Source: Blastococcus sp.
GTDB lineage: Bacteria; Actinomycetota; Actinomycetes; Mycobacteriales; Geodermatophilaceae
DNA: 15,308 nucleotides
Direction: 5' to 3'
Assembly: GCA_025963345.1 (NCBI GenBank)
Contig: JAOPUS010000372.1
Location: 1 to 15,308, forward strand
Shown here one piece after another: positions 6,179-14,163 of the stretch (positions within the stretch are counted from its first letter, which is position 1; the number at the start of each line of letters is the position of its first letter). Made by a program: the position numbers and the translations under genes. A model generated the notes under the pieces. That model ran no database searches, was not told where the DNA came from, and worked only from the letters and a program-made list of their open reading frames with translations.

Positions 6179-7220
6179 CGGCATCAAGCTGGTCGCCGGG
6201 GTCGACCGACCTGGCGTGGGGCAGACCCCGAAGGACGTCGTGTGGCAGCGCGGCCGGACTCAGCTCTGGCACTACCGCAACGACCCCGTCGACGGTGGTG
6301 GGGTCCGCTACGGGCCGCCGCTGCTCATCGTCTTCAGCCTGATCAGCCGGAGCTACATCCTCGACCTCACGCCGGGGAACAGCTTCGTCGAGCAACTGCT
6401 CGAAGCAGGATTCGACGTCTACCTGCTCGACTGGGGCGAGGCCGACGAGCGGGACGCCGGGAACGGTCTCGAGGACTACGTCGACGACTACATCCCGGCC
6501 GGCATCGACCGCGTGCTCGAGCTCTCCGGGGCCGACGAGGTGAACCTCTTCGGTTACTGCTTCGGCGGCGACCTCACCCTGCTCTACGCCGCCCATCACC
6601 CGGACGCCCCGCTGCGCAGCCTCACGGTGCTCGCGACACCGGTCGACTTCCGGCACATGGGGCCGCTCGCCGACGTGTTCTCCGTCGGGCGCATGGACGT
6701 CGACTCGGTGCTGAGCGCCGACGGCAACGTGCCGCCGTCGGTCGTCGTCCAGGGGTTCCGCACCCTGACCCCCACGGCCGAGGTGACCCGTTACGTCACG
6801 CTCTGGGAACGGCTGTGGAACGACGAGTACGTCGCCTCCTACCAGGCGATGACCGGCTGGTCGGACGACCACGTGCCCTTCCCCGGCGCGGCGGCCCGCC
6901 AGACGGTCGAGATGCTCGTGCGCGCCAACGGGATGCTGAACGACCGGCTCCAGGTCGGTGGGGACCCGGTCCACCTCAGCGACATCCAGGTGCCGTTCCT
7001 CACCGTGCGGGCCAACCGGGACCACATCGTGCCGCCGGAGGCGACCGCGCCGCTGATCGACCTCGTCGGCTCGCCGGACAAGCACGAGCTGTGCCTGGAC
7101 GCCGGTCACATGGGTCTGGTCGTCGGGCGGACGGCAGCCCGGACGACGGTGCCGACCATCATCGAGTTCCTCCGCAGCCGCAGCGACGACGTCGCGACTG
7201 GCACTGCGCAGGAGGCCTGA
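6099..7220 (+). CDS. phaC: Class III-like poly(3-hydroxyalkanoate) synthase
   Basis: Polymerises (R)-3-hydroxyacyl-CoA into PHA on granule surfaces, releasing CoA. The protein has 373 residues, close to class III PhaC (about 355) and far shorter than class I/II enzymes (about 560-600). It has an alpha/beta-hydrolase fold with the PHA synthase lipase-like box GYCFGG, nucleophile Cys154. The other triad residues are probably Asp308 (RANRDHIVP) and His337 (LDAGHMGL), spaced as in known class III enzymes. Other family segments are LIVFSLISRSYILDL, VYLLDWGEAD and LATPVDF. The ATG at 6099 has an ideally spaced GGAGGA. The gene overlaps the small PhaE-like gene by 80 nt and is followed 1 nt later by the GNAT gene, so these are co-transcribed. 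PhaC membership is clear; chain-length preference is not visible. Confidence 0.9.
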   Translation: MPTVPSPQTVLDRVRRDVERNALRARNGIKLVAGVDRPGVGQTPKDVVWQRGRTQLWHYRNDPVDGGGVRYGPPLLIVFSLISRSYILDLTPGNSFVEQLLEAGFDVYLLDWGEADERDAGNGLEDYVDDYIPAGIDRVLELSGADEVNLFGYCFGGDLTLLYAAHHPDAPLRSLTVLATPVDFRHMGPLADVFSVGRMDVDSVLSADGNVPPSVVVQGFRTLTPTAEVTRYVTLWERLWNDEYVASYQAMTGWSDDHVPFPGAAARQTVEMLVRANGMLNDRLQVGGDPVHLSDIQVPFLTVRANRDHIVPPEATAPLIDLVGSPDKHELCLDAGHMGLVVGRTAARTTVPTIIEFLRSRSDDVATGTAQEA

Positions 7221-7221
7221 G

Positions 7222-7773
7222 ATGCCGGTGGTGGAGCTCGGCCCCGAGCGCTGCGACGCCCTGCTGCGGTTCTTCGCCGCCCTGCCCGAGGGCGACCTCA
7301 CCTTCATCAAGGAGGAGGTCACCGACCCTGACACCGTCCACTCCTGGGCATCCGGTCCGGCGTCCGGCGGTCGCTGGGTCGCGGTGGACGACGAGGGGGC
7401 GGACGACGGCGAGGTGACCGGCTACGTCGCCGTCCGGCCGCTGCCCGGCTGGTCCGACCACGTCGGGGAGGTGCGGCTGGTGGTCGCCCCGACGCGACGG
7501 GGCACCGGCCTCGGCCGGGAGCTGGCGCGGCGCGCACTGGTCGAGGCGGTCGGCTCCGGGTTGACCAAGCTCGTGGTCGAGATCGTCGCCGAGCAGGGGG
7601 CGGCGCTGGCGCTGTTCACCGATCACGGCTTCACCGGTGAGGCGCTCCTGACCGACCACATCCGGGACCGGAGCGGGCGGCTGCGTGACCTCATGGTGCT
7701 CGCGCACCACGTGCAGAACACGTGGGCGGGCATGGACGCCGTCGGCGTCGCCGACGAGCTCAGCGCTCCGTGA
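7222..7773 (+). CDS. GNAT-family N-acetyltransferase
   Basis: Protein of 183 residues with the GNAT fold, expected to transfer acetyl from acetyl-CoA to an amine, protein or small molecule. Motif A is VRLVVAPTRRGTGLGRELARRAL, where R92-R93-G94-T95-G96-L97-G98 forms the acetyl-CoA pyrophosphate loop. Later, LVVEIVAEQGAALALFTDHGF matches motif B. The substrate is unknown. The ATG at 7222 sits 1 nt after the phaC stop, with GGAGG about 7 nt upstream, so it is the last gene of the PHA operon. Its 3' end overlaps the convergent ABC-F gene by 14 nt. Some GNATs near PHA or acyl-CoA synthetase genes acetylate the ligase to switch it off, which would fit an acyl-CoA synthetase in this operon, but that is speculation. 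Confidence 0.88.
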   Translation: MPVVELGPERCDALLRFFAALPEGDLTFIKEEVTDPDTVHSWASGPASGGRWVAVDDEGADDGEVTGYVAVRPLPGWSDHVGEVRLVVAPTRRGTGLGRELARRALVEAVGSGLTKLVVEIVAEQGAALALFTDHGFTGEALLTDHIRDRSGRLRDLMVLAHHVQNTWAGMDAVGVADELSAP

Positions 7774-9397
7774 CCCCTCCCTCGGCCACCTCGAGCCTGC
7801 GGGTGGTCTCGACCGATTCGAGCATCCGGCGGTCGTGGGTGACCAGCAGCAGCGTGCCGGTGTAGGCGGCCAGCGCCTCCTCGAGCTGCTCGATCGCGGG
7901 GAGGTCCAGGTGGTTCGTCGGCTCGTCGAGGACGAGCACGTTGATCCCCCGCGCCTGCAGGAGCGCCAGCGCCGCACGGGTGCGCTCGCCGGGTGACAGC
8001 GTCTCGGCCGGCCGCAGCACGTGGTCTGCGGTGAGCCCGAACTTGGCCAGCAGGGTCCGCACCTCCGATGTCGGCCAGTCCGGCACCTCGGCGGAGAAGG
8101 CGTCGATCAGCTGCTCGGGGCCGAAGAACCGCCCCCGCGCCTGGTCGATCTCACCGACCTGCACGGCCGGCCCGAGCGACGCAATCCCCTCGTCGAGCGG
8201 GACCCGCCCGAGCAGGGCGCCGAGCAGGGTCGACTTGCCCGAGCCGTTCGCCCCGGTGATGGCCAGCCTGTCCCCCCAGTCCACCTGCAGATCGACCGGC
8301 CCCAGCGCGAAGTCGCCACGGCGCACCACCGCCCCGCGGAGGGTCGCGACGACGGCACCGGCCCGGGGCGCGGTGGCGATCTCCAGCCGCAGCTCCCATT
8401 CCTTGCGCGGCTCCTCGACCACCTCGAGCCGCTCGATCCGGCGGTCGGTCTGCTTGGCCTTGGCCGCCTGCTTCTCCGACGACGCCCGGTTCTTCGCCTT
8501 GATGTGCTTGTCGCCGTCCTTGGACTTCTTGATCGAGTCGCGGACGCCCTTGGCCATCCAGTTGCGCTGCATCCGGGCCCGCGCCTCGAGGCCGGCCTTG
8601 GTGTCGGCGTACTCCTCGAACTCCTCGCGCGCGTGCCGCCGGGCGACGTCGCGCTCCACCAGGTAGGCGTCATAGCCACCGTCGTGCACGCGCACGAGCT
8701 GCTGGGCGAGATCGAGCTCGACCACCCGGGTGACGGTGCGGGCGAGGAACTCGCGGTCGTGGCTGACGACGACGATGCCGGCACGGGAGCTCTCGACGAA
8801 GCGCTCGAGCTGGTCGAGCCCGGAGAGGTCGAGGTCGTTCGTCGGCTCGTCGAGCAGCAGGACGTCGTATCGGGAGAGCAGCAGCGCGGCCAGCCCGACC
8901 CGCGCGGCCTGACCACCGGACAGGCCCGTGGTCTCGGCGTCCAGGGCGACCCCGGGTGCGACCTCGGCGACGACGTCGGCGGCCCGCTCCTCGAAGTCGG
9001 CGCCACCGAGGGCGAGCCAGCGTTCGAGCGCGTCCCCGTAGGCGTCGTCCGCACCCGGACGGCCCGCGGTGAGCTCCTCCGTGGCGGTGTCCATCGCCGC
9101 CTGCGCGGGGGCGACGCCGGTCCGCCGGGCCAGCGCGGCGAGCACGCTCTCGCCCGGACGCCGCTCGTGCTCCTGCGGCAGATAGCCGAGGGTGGCCGAC
9201 TGCGGGCTCACGACGACGGTGCCCGCCTCCGCCGGGATCTCCCCGGACAGCGTGCGCAGCAGCGTGGACTTGCCCGCTCCGTTGACACCGACCAGGCCGA
9301 CGACGTCACCGGGGGCGACGACGAGATCGAGGCCGGAGAAGAGCACGCGGGCGCCGTGACCGGCCGCCAGTCCGCGCGCGACGAGGGTTGCGCTCAC
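7760..9397 (-). CDS. ABC-F family ATPase (ribosome-associated/translation or resistance type)
   Basis: Protein of 545 residues made of two ABC ATPase domains on one chain and no membrane segments, the hallmark of ABC-F proteins (EttA, Uup and antibiotic-resistance types), which act on ribosomes. Domain 1 has Walker A GVNGAGKS (37-44), signature LSGGQAARVGLA and Walker B VLLLDEPTNDLD. Domain 2 has Walker A GANGSGKS (382-389), signature LSPGERTRAALA and Walker B VLVLDEPTNHLD. The charged, helical linker between them (HAREEFEEYADTKAGLEARA to KQTDRRIERLE) matches the P-site interaction motif region. The GTG at 9397 is the only reasonable start; an upstream ATG at 9414 is out of frame and stops at once. 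It lies 36 nt downstream of the cyclase gene on the same strand. Whether it protects ribosomes from an antibiotic or works in normal translation cannot be told. Confidence 0.92.
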   Translation of the reverse strand: MSATLVARGLAAGHGARVLFSGLDLVVAPGDVVGLVGVNGAGKSTLLRTLSGEIPAEAGTVVVSPQSATLGYLPQEHERRPGESVLAALARRTGVAPAQAAMDTATEELTAGRPGADDAYGDALERWLALGGADFEERAADVVAEVAPGVALDAETTGLSGGQAARVGLAALLLSRYDVLLLDEPTNDLDLSGLDQLERFVESSRAGIVVVSHDREFLARTVTRVVELDLAQQLVRVHDGGYDAYLVERDVARRHAREEFEEYADTKAGLEARARMQRNWMAKGVRDSIKKSKDGDKHIKAKNRASSEKQAAKAKQTDRRIERLEVVEEPRKEWELRLEIATAPRAGAVVATLRGAVVRRGDFALGPVDLQVDWGDRLAITGANGSGKSTLLGALLGRVPLDEGIASLGPAVQVGEIDQARGRFFGPEQLIDAFSAEVPDWPTSEVRTLLAKFGLTADHVLRPAETLSPGERTRAALALLQARGINVLVLDEPTNHLDLPAIEQLEEALAAYTGTLLLVTHDRRMLESVETTRRLEVAEGGVTER

Positions 9398-9433
9398 GAG
9401 TGGCAGGGTGCCATCCCGCGGTTGGACGGCCGG

Positions 9434-10525
9434 TCAGGAGCCGTCGTCGTCCGCCGGGTGTTCGAGGACGTCGTCGGCCATCTCGTCGAGCATGCCCTCG
9501 AACGCGCTGGTGTCGAACGGCGAGTCGTCCCCGGTGGGACGGCGGCGCACGAGCCACGGCTGCAGGTGGTCATAGCCGCGCACCGACACCCGCTTGAGCG
9601 GCCGCACCCGGTACCCCGGCTGCCCGCGCAGACCGCGGGCCAGTTCCCGGTCGACGAGCACCGTGCCCGGCCGGGCGATCGAAGTCAGCCGGCTGGCCAG
9701 GTTGACGACAGGCGAGTACACGTCACCGAGGCGCGTCAGCACCGGGCCGTAGGCGGCGCCCACCCGGAGCGGCGGACGGTCGTCTGCGTCCCACACCTCG
9801 GGCAGCTCCAGCCCGATCTCCACGGCGTCCATCGCCGACCCGGCGGTGAAGAGCACGCCGTCCCCGACGGTCTTCACGACGCGGCCGTGGTGCCGGGCGA
9901 TCACCTCGGCGGCGATGCTCTCGAAGTCCTCGATCATCGCGCCCAGCTCACGTCCGCCCATGCCGCGGCTCCGGGAGGTGTAGCCGACCAGGTCGGCGAA
10001 CCCGACCGCCAGCTCCCGGCGGTCGCCCTGCCCGGTAGTGGCGGCCAGCAGCCGGTCGGCGTTCGCCGCGAGGTGTCGCCGCCAGACGTAGTCCTGCACC
10101 TCGCGCAGCCGGGGCAGCAGCGCCCGGGCGGCCTCGACCGCCTCCTCCGCCGACGCACCGCGGCCGTCGGGGCCGCCCGCGCGGGAGAGCGCGTCGGCGA
10201 GCATGTCGGTCTGCCAGTCGGCCAGCCGCGACAGGGACTGCCCCATCGCCCGGGCGATCGACGCCTCGGTCTCGGGCACCACGAACCCGGAGTCGATGAG
10301 GGTCGAGAGCACGCCGAGCGCCTCGACGTCGGCGTCGGTGAACGCGGGGTCGTCGTCCGCGGCGTCGGGGAACCCGAGGGCGCGCCAGAGCCGCTGCGTG
10401 CGCTCGGGAGCCATCCCGGACAGCTCGGCGACCTGCAGCCGGGTGTAGCGCCGGGGCCCGTGGAGCAGCAGCCGCTCGAGCGCCTCGCGGGCGTCCGCGA
10501 CCGCGCCCTCGCCGGGCTGCTCCAT
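9434..10525 (-). CDS. Class III adenylate cyclase with N-terminal regulatory domain
   Basis: Converts ATP to cyclic AMP. The protein has 363 residues and no membrane segments. The N-terminal part (about 1-160) is helical: a short HTH-like stretch YTRLQVAELSGM...RLWRALGFPD, then AFTDADVEAL and ARAMGQSLSRLADWQ. This resembles the autoinhibitory, pH-sensing region of mycobacterial Rv1264/Rv2212-type cyclases. The catalytic domain (about 172-320) has all key residues: metal-binding Asp178 (FADLVGYT) and Asp222 (KTVGDG), substrate-selecting Lys218 and Asp268, and transition-state Asn275 and Arg279 (NLASR). Lys/Asp at the substrate positions indicate ATP rather than GTP. The ATG at 10525 is 14 nt after the universal stress protein stop, with only a weak RBS. 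The two genes and the downstream ABC-F gene may form one operon. Confidence 0.9.
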   Translation of the reverse strand: MEQPGEGAVADAREALERLLLHGPRRYTRLQVAELSGMAPERTQRLWRALGFPDAADDDPAFTDADVEALGVLSTLIDSGFVVPETEASIARAMGQSLSRLADWQTDMLADALSRAGGPDGRGASAEEAVEAARALLPRLREVQDYVWRRHLAANADRLLAATTGQGDRRELAVGFADLVGYTSRSRGMGGRELGAMIEDFESIAAEVIARHHGRVVKTVGDGVLFTAGSAMDAVEIGLELPEVWDADDRPPLRVGAAYGPVLTRLGDVYSPVVNLASRLTSIARPGTVLVDRELARGLRGQPGYRVRPLKRVSVRGYDHLQPWLVRRRPTGDDSPFDTSAFEGMLDEMADDVLEHPADDDGS

Positions 10526-10539
10526 GCCTGCCGTCGGCC

Positions 10540-11010
10540 TCAGCCGGTGGTGTGCACGACGAGCACGTCGCACTCGGACCGGCGGGTGGCGTCGGCCGGC
10601 ACGGAACCGAGCAGCCGCCCCTTGATGCCCGCCAGGCCGCGGTTCCCGACCACGAGCAGGTCGGCGTTCTCACGGCGCACGACGTCCAGCAGCGCCTCGA
10701 CCGGCGAGCCCTGCACCGCCACGGTCTTCACGTTCTTCGCGCCCGCGGCACCGGCGCGCTCCGACGCCGTCCGCACGGTGTCCTCGGCCGGATGGGAGCC
10801 CACGATCTGGTAGGCCTCGTCGCGCAGGACGTCCTGCGCCTGGGCCATCTGGCGGTCGTCGACCTCCGTCGGCAGGTAGGCGCAGGCGATGACGAGGGTC
10901 GCCCCGCAGGCGCCGGCCAGGGCGCCGGCGCGGGCCACGGCCCGCAGGGAGGACTCCGACCCGTCGGTGCCGACGACGACCGTGCGGTAGGCGTTCGCGG
11001 TCTCGCTCAC
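10540..11010 (-). CDS. Universal stress protein (UspA family, ATP-binding type)
   Basis: Small cytoplasmic protein of 156 residues in the UspA superfamily. It starts with the first beta strand and nucleotide-binding Asp, RTVVVGTDGSESS (Asp16). Near the C-terminus GNRGLAGIKGRLLGS fits the G-x2-G-x9-G-(S/T) ATP-binding motif, so it belongs to the nucleotide-binding class. Usp proteins help survival under starvation, hypoxia or oxidative stress; some bind cAMP in mycobacteria, which is of interest as an adenylate cyclase follows. GTG at 11010 (VSETANAYR) is preferred from family N-termini; GTG at 11019, 1 nt after the MFS stop, would add three residues. Neither has a good RBS, so translation may be coupled to the MFS gene. 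Confidence 0.92.
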   Translation of the reverse strand: MSETANAYRTVVVGTDGSESSLRAVARAGALAGACGATLVIACAYLPTEVDDRQMAQAQDVLRDEAYQIVGSHPAEDTVRTASERAGAAGAKNVKTVAVQGSPVEALLDVVRRENADLLVVGNRGLAGIKGRLLGSVPADATRRSECDVLVVHTTG

Positions 11011-11020
11011 GGCGCGCACT

Positions 11021-12205
11021 CTATGTGAGGCGTGTGCCGAGGGTCACCCCGAGATCATTCCGCACCGGCGCCGTCCGCCCGGCGAGCAGCGCCACCCCCG
11101 CCAGCAGCACCGGGAGCAGGGCGAGGGCTGCGGCCAGGCCGACGAGTTCGGCCAGGCCCCCGATCACCGGTGGGCCGAGCAGGAAGCCGACGTAACCGGG
11201 AGTGCTCACCGCGGCCAGCGCCGGCCCGGGCTCGGGGTCATCGCCCGCGGCCGCACTGAAGACCAGCGGCACGACGCACGCCAGCCCCAGCCCCAGGCCC
11301 GCGAAGCCGAGGACGACGGCCAGGACCGAAGACCCGAGGACCGACGGGACCGCGACGACGACCAGGCCACCGGCCAGAGCGACGAGTGCCGAGACGCGGA
11401 CGGCGCGGACCCGGCCCCAGGCCGCCACGAGGCGGTCCCCCACCAGCCGGCCGGCGACCATCGTCAGGCTGAAGGCGGTGAACGCCAGGCCCGCGGTCCC
11501 CTCCCCCGCATCGAGTTCCTGCCGGAGGTAGACCGCACTCCAGTCCGCGACCGCCCCCTCGGCCAGGAGGACGACGGCGGCGATGACCGCCAGCGGCAGC
11601 AGCCTGCCGTGCGGCCAGGCGAACAGCGGCCCGCGCTCCCCCGCCGCCCGCGGCTCGGTCAGCATCGCCCGGGTCAGCGGCAAGCAGGCGGCCAGCAGCA
11701 CCAGGCCGGTGACGCCGAGATGCAGGGCGAGCGGGACGTCGGCCGCGGCCGCGAGCGCGCCGGTCAGCGAACCTGCCAGCGCCCCGGCGGAGAACGCGGC
11801 GTGGAACGAGGACATCACCGGCCGCTGACCCGCCCGCTCGACCGTGACGGCCTGGGCGTTCATGGCCACGTCGAGCCCGCCGTAGCCCACGCCGAAGAGC
11901 AGCAGCGCCGGCACGAGCCAGGGCAGCGACGGTGCCAGGCCCAGCAGGCACGGCAGCGGGAAGAAGACGATCGCCGCACCCACGGTCGCCGCCCGGCTGC
12001 CGAACCGGGCACTGAGCGCCCCGGCCAGCGGCATCGCGACCAGGGCGCCCACGGCGGGCACGAGCAGGGCGGCCCCGAGGCTCGCGTCGGACAGGTGAAG
12101 ATCCGCCTTGACCGAAGGAATCCGGACCGCCCAGTTCCCGAACATGGCACCATCGGCCGCGAAGACCACCACGACCGCGGCCCGCGCCCGCCCGCTTCCG
12201 CTCAC
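11021..12205 (-). CDS. MFS transporter, YbjJ-like
   Basis: Inner-membrane carrier of 394 residues with about 12 hydrophobic segments, typical length for the major facilitator superfamily. The N-terminus FGNWAVRIPSVKADLHLSDASLG is typical of the YbjJ/fucose-permease-like branch ('W..RIP.VK..L.LSD..LG'). The first cytoplasmic loop carries GALSARFGSRAA and the repeat in the second half GRLVGDRLVAAWGR. The substrate cannot be read. The GTG at 12205 (VSGSGRARAA) leaves a normal first membrane segment, but the RBS is weak. The same frame stays open far upstream into the opposite-strand ABC gene, which is a base-composition shadow. It heads a minus-strand run with the universal stress protein, adenylate cyclase and ABC-F genes, and is divergent from an ABC-2 exporter 78 bp away. 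Confidence 0.88.
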   Translation of the reverse strand: MSGSGRARAAVVVVFAADGAMFGNWAVRIPSVKADLHLSDASLGAALLVPAVGALVAMPLAGALSARFGSRAATVGAAIVFFPLPCLLGLAPSLPWLVPALLLFGVGYGGLDVAMNAQAVTVERAGQRPVMSSFHAAFSAGALAGSLTGALAAAADVPLALHLGVTGLVLLAACLPLTRAMLTEPRAAGERGPLFAWPHGRLLPLAVIAAVVLLAEGAVADWSAVYLRQELDAGEGTAGLAFTAFSLTMVAGRLVGDRLVAAWGRVRAVRVSALVALAGGLVVVAVPSVLGSSVLAVVLGFAGLGLGLACVVPLVFSAAAGDDPEPGPALAAVSTPGYVGFLLGPPVIGGLAELVGLAAALALLPVLLAGVALLAGRTAPVRNDLGVTLGTRLT

Positions 12206-12283
12206 GCCGACCAGTCGACCACGCACCCCGACGGCACGCCGCAGACGCCGGGGGCTCCCGGGAGGTCCGTTCCGTGCGCTTGG

Positions 12284-13309
12284 ATGGGGTGCCACCCGCG
12301 GCGACGACGAGGAGTCCCCATTCCCACGGCTAGCACCGCCATCGGCAGCACCGCGCCGGCCGGCCCCGTCCGGCTGGAGGTCAACGGACTCAGCAAGTCC
12401 TTCGGGCCCGTCCGGGCCGTCTCCGAGCTGAGCTTCACCGTCGAACCGGGCTCGGTCACCGGCTTCCTGGGCCCCAACGGGGCCGGGAAGACCACGACCC
12501 TGCGGATGGTCCTCGGGCTCATGAACCCCGACGCAGGGACGGCGACCTTCGACGGCGTCCCCTACGTGTCCCTGCCCGCTCCCCTGCGCACCGTCGGCTC
12601 CGTCCTCGAGACGGCGTTCCACCCTGCGCGTTCGGGGCGCAACCACCTCCGCGTGTACTGCCGGGCCGCGGGCTTCCCGCTGTCCCGCGCCGATGAGGTG
12701 CTCGTGCAGGTGGGCCTCGCCGATGCCGGTGACCGCCGCGCCGGCGGCTACTCCCTCGGCATGCGCCAGCGGCTGGCGCTGGCCACGGCCCTGCTGGGCG
12801 ACCCCGCCGTCCTCGTGCTGGACGAGCCGGCCAACGGTCTGGACCCCGAGGGCATCCAGTGGCTGCGGGGCTTCCTGCGCCATCTGGCCCACGACCAGGG
12901 CCGCACGATCCTGGTGTCCAGTCACCTGCTGTCCGAGGTGGAGCAGACGGTGGACCGCGTGGTCATCGTCGGCGCCGGCCGGCTGGTGCGAGAGGGCTCG
13001 ATGGAGCAGCTCCGCTCGGGCGCCGACGGGGCGGGCACGGTGCTCGTCCGAAGCCCCGAGATGCGCCGACTGGCCGAGGTGCTGACCGCCGGTGGCAGCA
13101 GCGTCAGCCAGTCCGACGGCGCACTCACCGTCACCGGCTCCTCGCCGGCCGGCGTCGGTCACCGCGCCTTCACCGCCGGGATCGAGCTGCACGAGTTGCG
13201 CCCGCACACCAGCGGCCTCGAGGAGATCTACTTCCAGCTCACCAGCGGCCGGGAACAGTTCGCCGCCCCGCCCGCCGGCACCCCCGTCGTCCCGGAGGCC
13301 ACCCGATGA
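12284..13309 (+). CDS. ABC-2 type exporter, ATP-binding subunit
   Basis: ATPase of 341 residues from the ATG at 12284. Features: Walker A GPNGAGKT (63-70), signature YSLGMRQRL (a degenerate LSGGQ common in this group), Walker B VLVLDEPANGLD and H-loop LVSSHLLSEVEQ. It resembles the BcrA/NatA-type drug- or lantibiotic-export ATPases. The C-terminal part (about 245-341) is an extension of the DrrA/NatA kind. The start is ambiguous. The ATG at 12284 has no well-placed RBS, while GAGGAG at 12309-12314 sits 5 nt before an in-frame ATT at 12320, giving 329 residues beginning IPTASTAIGS. No other ATG, GTG or TTG lies between. The stop overlaps the permease start by ATGA, so both subunits are made together. 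The substrate is unknown. Confidence 0.9.
   Translation: MGCHPRRRRGVPIPTASTAIGSTAPAGPVRLEVNGLSKSFGPVRAVSELSFTVEPGSVTGFLGPNGAGKTTTLRMVLGLMNPDAGTATFDGVPYVSLPAPLRTVGSVLETAFHPARSGRNHLRVYCRAAGFPLSRADEVLVQVGLADAGDRRAGGYSLGMRQRLALATALLGDPAVLVLDEPANGLDPEGIQWLRGFLRHLAHDQGRTILVSSHLLSEVEQTVDRVVIVGAGRLVREGSMEQLRSGADGAGTVLVRSPEMRRLAEVLTAGGSSVSQSDGALTVTGSSPAGVGHRAFTAGIELHELRPHTSGLEEIYFQLTSGREQFAAPPAGTPVVPEATR
12309..12314 (+). promoter_or_regulatory. Ribosome binding site facing a possible ATT start
   Basis: GAGGAG is the only good Shine-Dalgarno near the ABC ATPase 5' end, and its ideal start position is the in-frame ATT at 12320. If used, the ATG at 12284 lies in the leader instead. Confidence 0.4.
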
Positions 13310-14070
13310 TCCGCCTGGTTCGCGCGGAATGGACCAAGCTCTTCACGACCAGGGTGTGGATCGGCCTGCTGCTCGGCGCCTGCGTGATGGTCGCCGGCTT
13401 CGCCGCACTCCTCACCGGCTTCGCCGGCTCGTCACGGAACGGCCAGCCCGGCCTTCCGCCGGTGGGCGATCCGCAGTTCGAGCAGCTGGCGTTCGCCGTC
13501 AGCACGAATGCCACCGTGCTGTTCCTGATCCTCGGCATCATCGGCATGACGCAGGAGTACCGGCACCGCACCGCCACCCCCACGTTCCTTACCGAGCCCC
13601 GGCGCTGGCGCGTGGTGGTCGCCAAGCTGGTGGCCTACGCGCTGATCGCCGTCCCGTTCGCCGTCGTCGTCCTGGCGGTCGACGTGCTCGTCGTGACGAT
13701 CTACGCCGGCGCCCGGGGCGCGACCCCCTCGCTGAGCGGCGACAACCTCCAGGTGCTGTTCTCCGCCGGCCTGGCCCTGGTCGTCTACGCGCTGATCGGC
13801 GTCGGGATCGGGGCCCTGCTGCGCAATCAGGTCGGCGCGATCGTCGGAGGGCTGGTGTACCTCTTCGTCGTCGAACCGGTGATCCGGTCGATCCCCGCGA
13901 CGTCGGGTGCCTACAAGTGGATGCCAGGAGGCGGTCTGGAGGCCATGACGGCGACCTTCCAGGGACCGGACCTGCTCGGCGCCTGGGAGGGCGGTCTCCT
14001 GCTGGTCGGTTACGGTCTGCTCGCCGCGCTACTGGGCACGCTCCTGGCCGTCCGGCGCGACGTCGTCTGA
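13306..14070 (+). CDS. ABC-2 type exporter, permease subunit
   Basis: Integral membrane protein of 254 residues with about six hydrophobic segments, matching ABC-2 permeases of the NatB/BcrB group. It begins with the typical MIRLVRAEWTKLFTTRVWIG, and the first segment follows at about 17-38. The loop GMTQEYRHRTATPTFLTEPRRW is a conserved feature of these permeases, in which the EYR(H/Y)xT segment contacts the ATPase. ATG at 13306 overlaps the ATPase stop by ATGA and has GGAGG 7 nt upstream. It pairs with the preceding ATPase to form an exporter dimer in the cytoplasmic membrane. The substrate is not predictable; peptides, drugs and lipids are all possible. Confidence 0.9.
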   Translation: MIRLVRAEWTKLFTTRVWIGLLLGACVMVAGFAALLTGFAGSSRNGQPGLPPVGDPQFEQLAFAVSTNATVLFLILGIIGMTQEYRHRTATPTFLTEPRRWRVVVAKLVAYALIAVPFAVVVLAVDVLVVTIYAGARGATPSLSGDNLQVLFSAGLALVVYALIGVGIGALLRNQVGAIVGGLVYLFVVEPVIRSIPATSGAYKWMPGGGLEAMTATFQGPDLLGAWEGGLLLVGYGLLAALLGTLLAVRRDVV

Positions 14071-14163
14071 CCGGGCCGGCCCCCTCGCGGGCCGCCTCCT
14101 GACCCTGCCGCACCCGCCCTCCGCGGAGCCCCGACCGACCGAACCGAGAACGAGGGACAGCGC

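Noticed and set aside
8021..10813. A 930-codon open frame on the plus strand
   Set aside because: It lies opposite the well-supported ABC-F, cyclase and Usp genes, has Arg/Gly/Val/His-rich composition without motifs, and is a codon-bias shadow in high-GC DNA.
11609..12283. Upstream extension of the ABC ATPase frame
   Set aside because: It is antisense to the MFS gene and has a hydrophilic Arg/Pro/Gly composition without family similarity.
12206..13207. Upstream extension of the MFS frame on the minus strand (to 728 codons)
   Set aside because: It covers the opposite-strand ABC ATPase gene, is low-complexity, and would precede a normal MFS N-terminus; the GTG at 12205 is sufficient.
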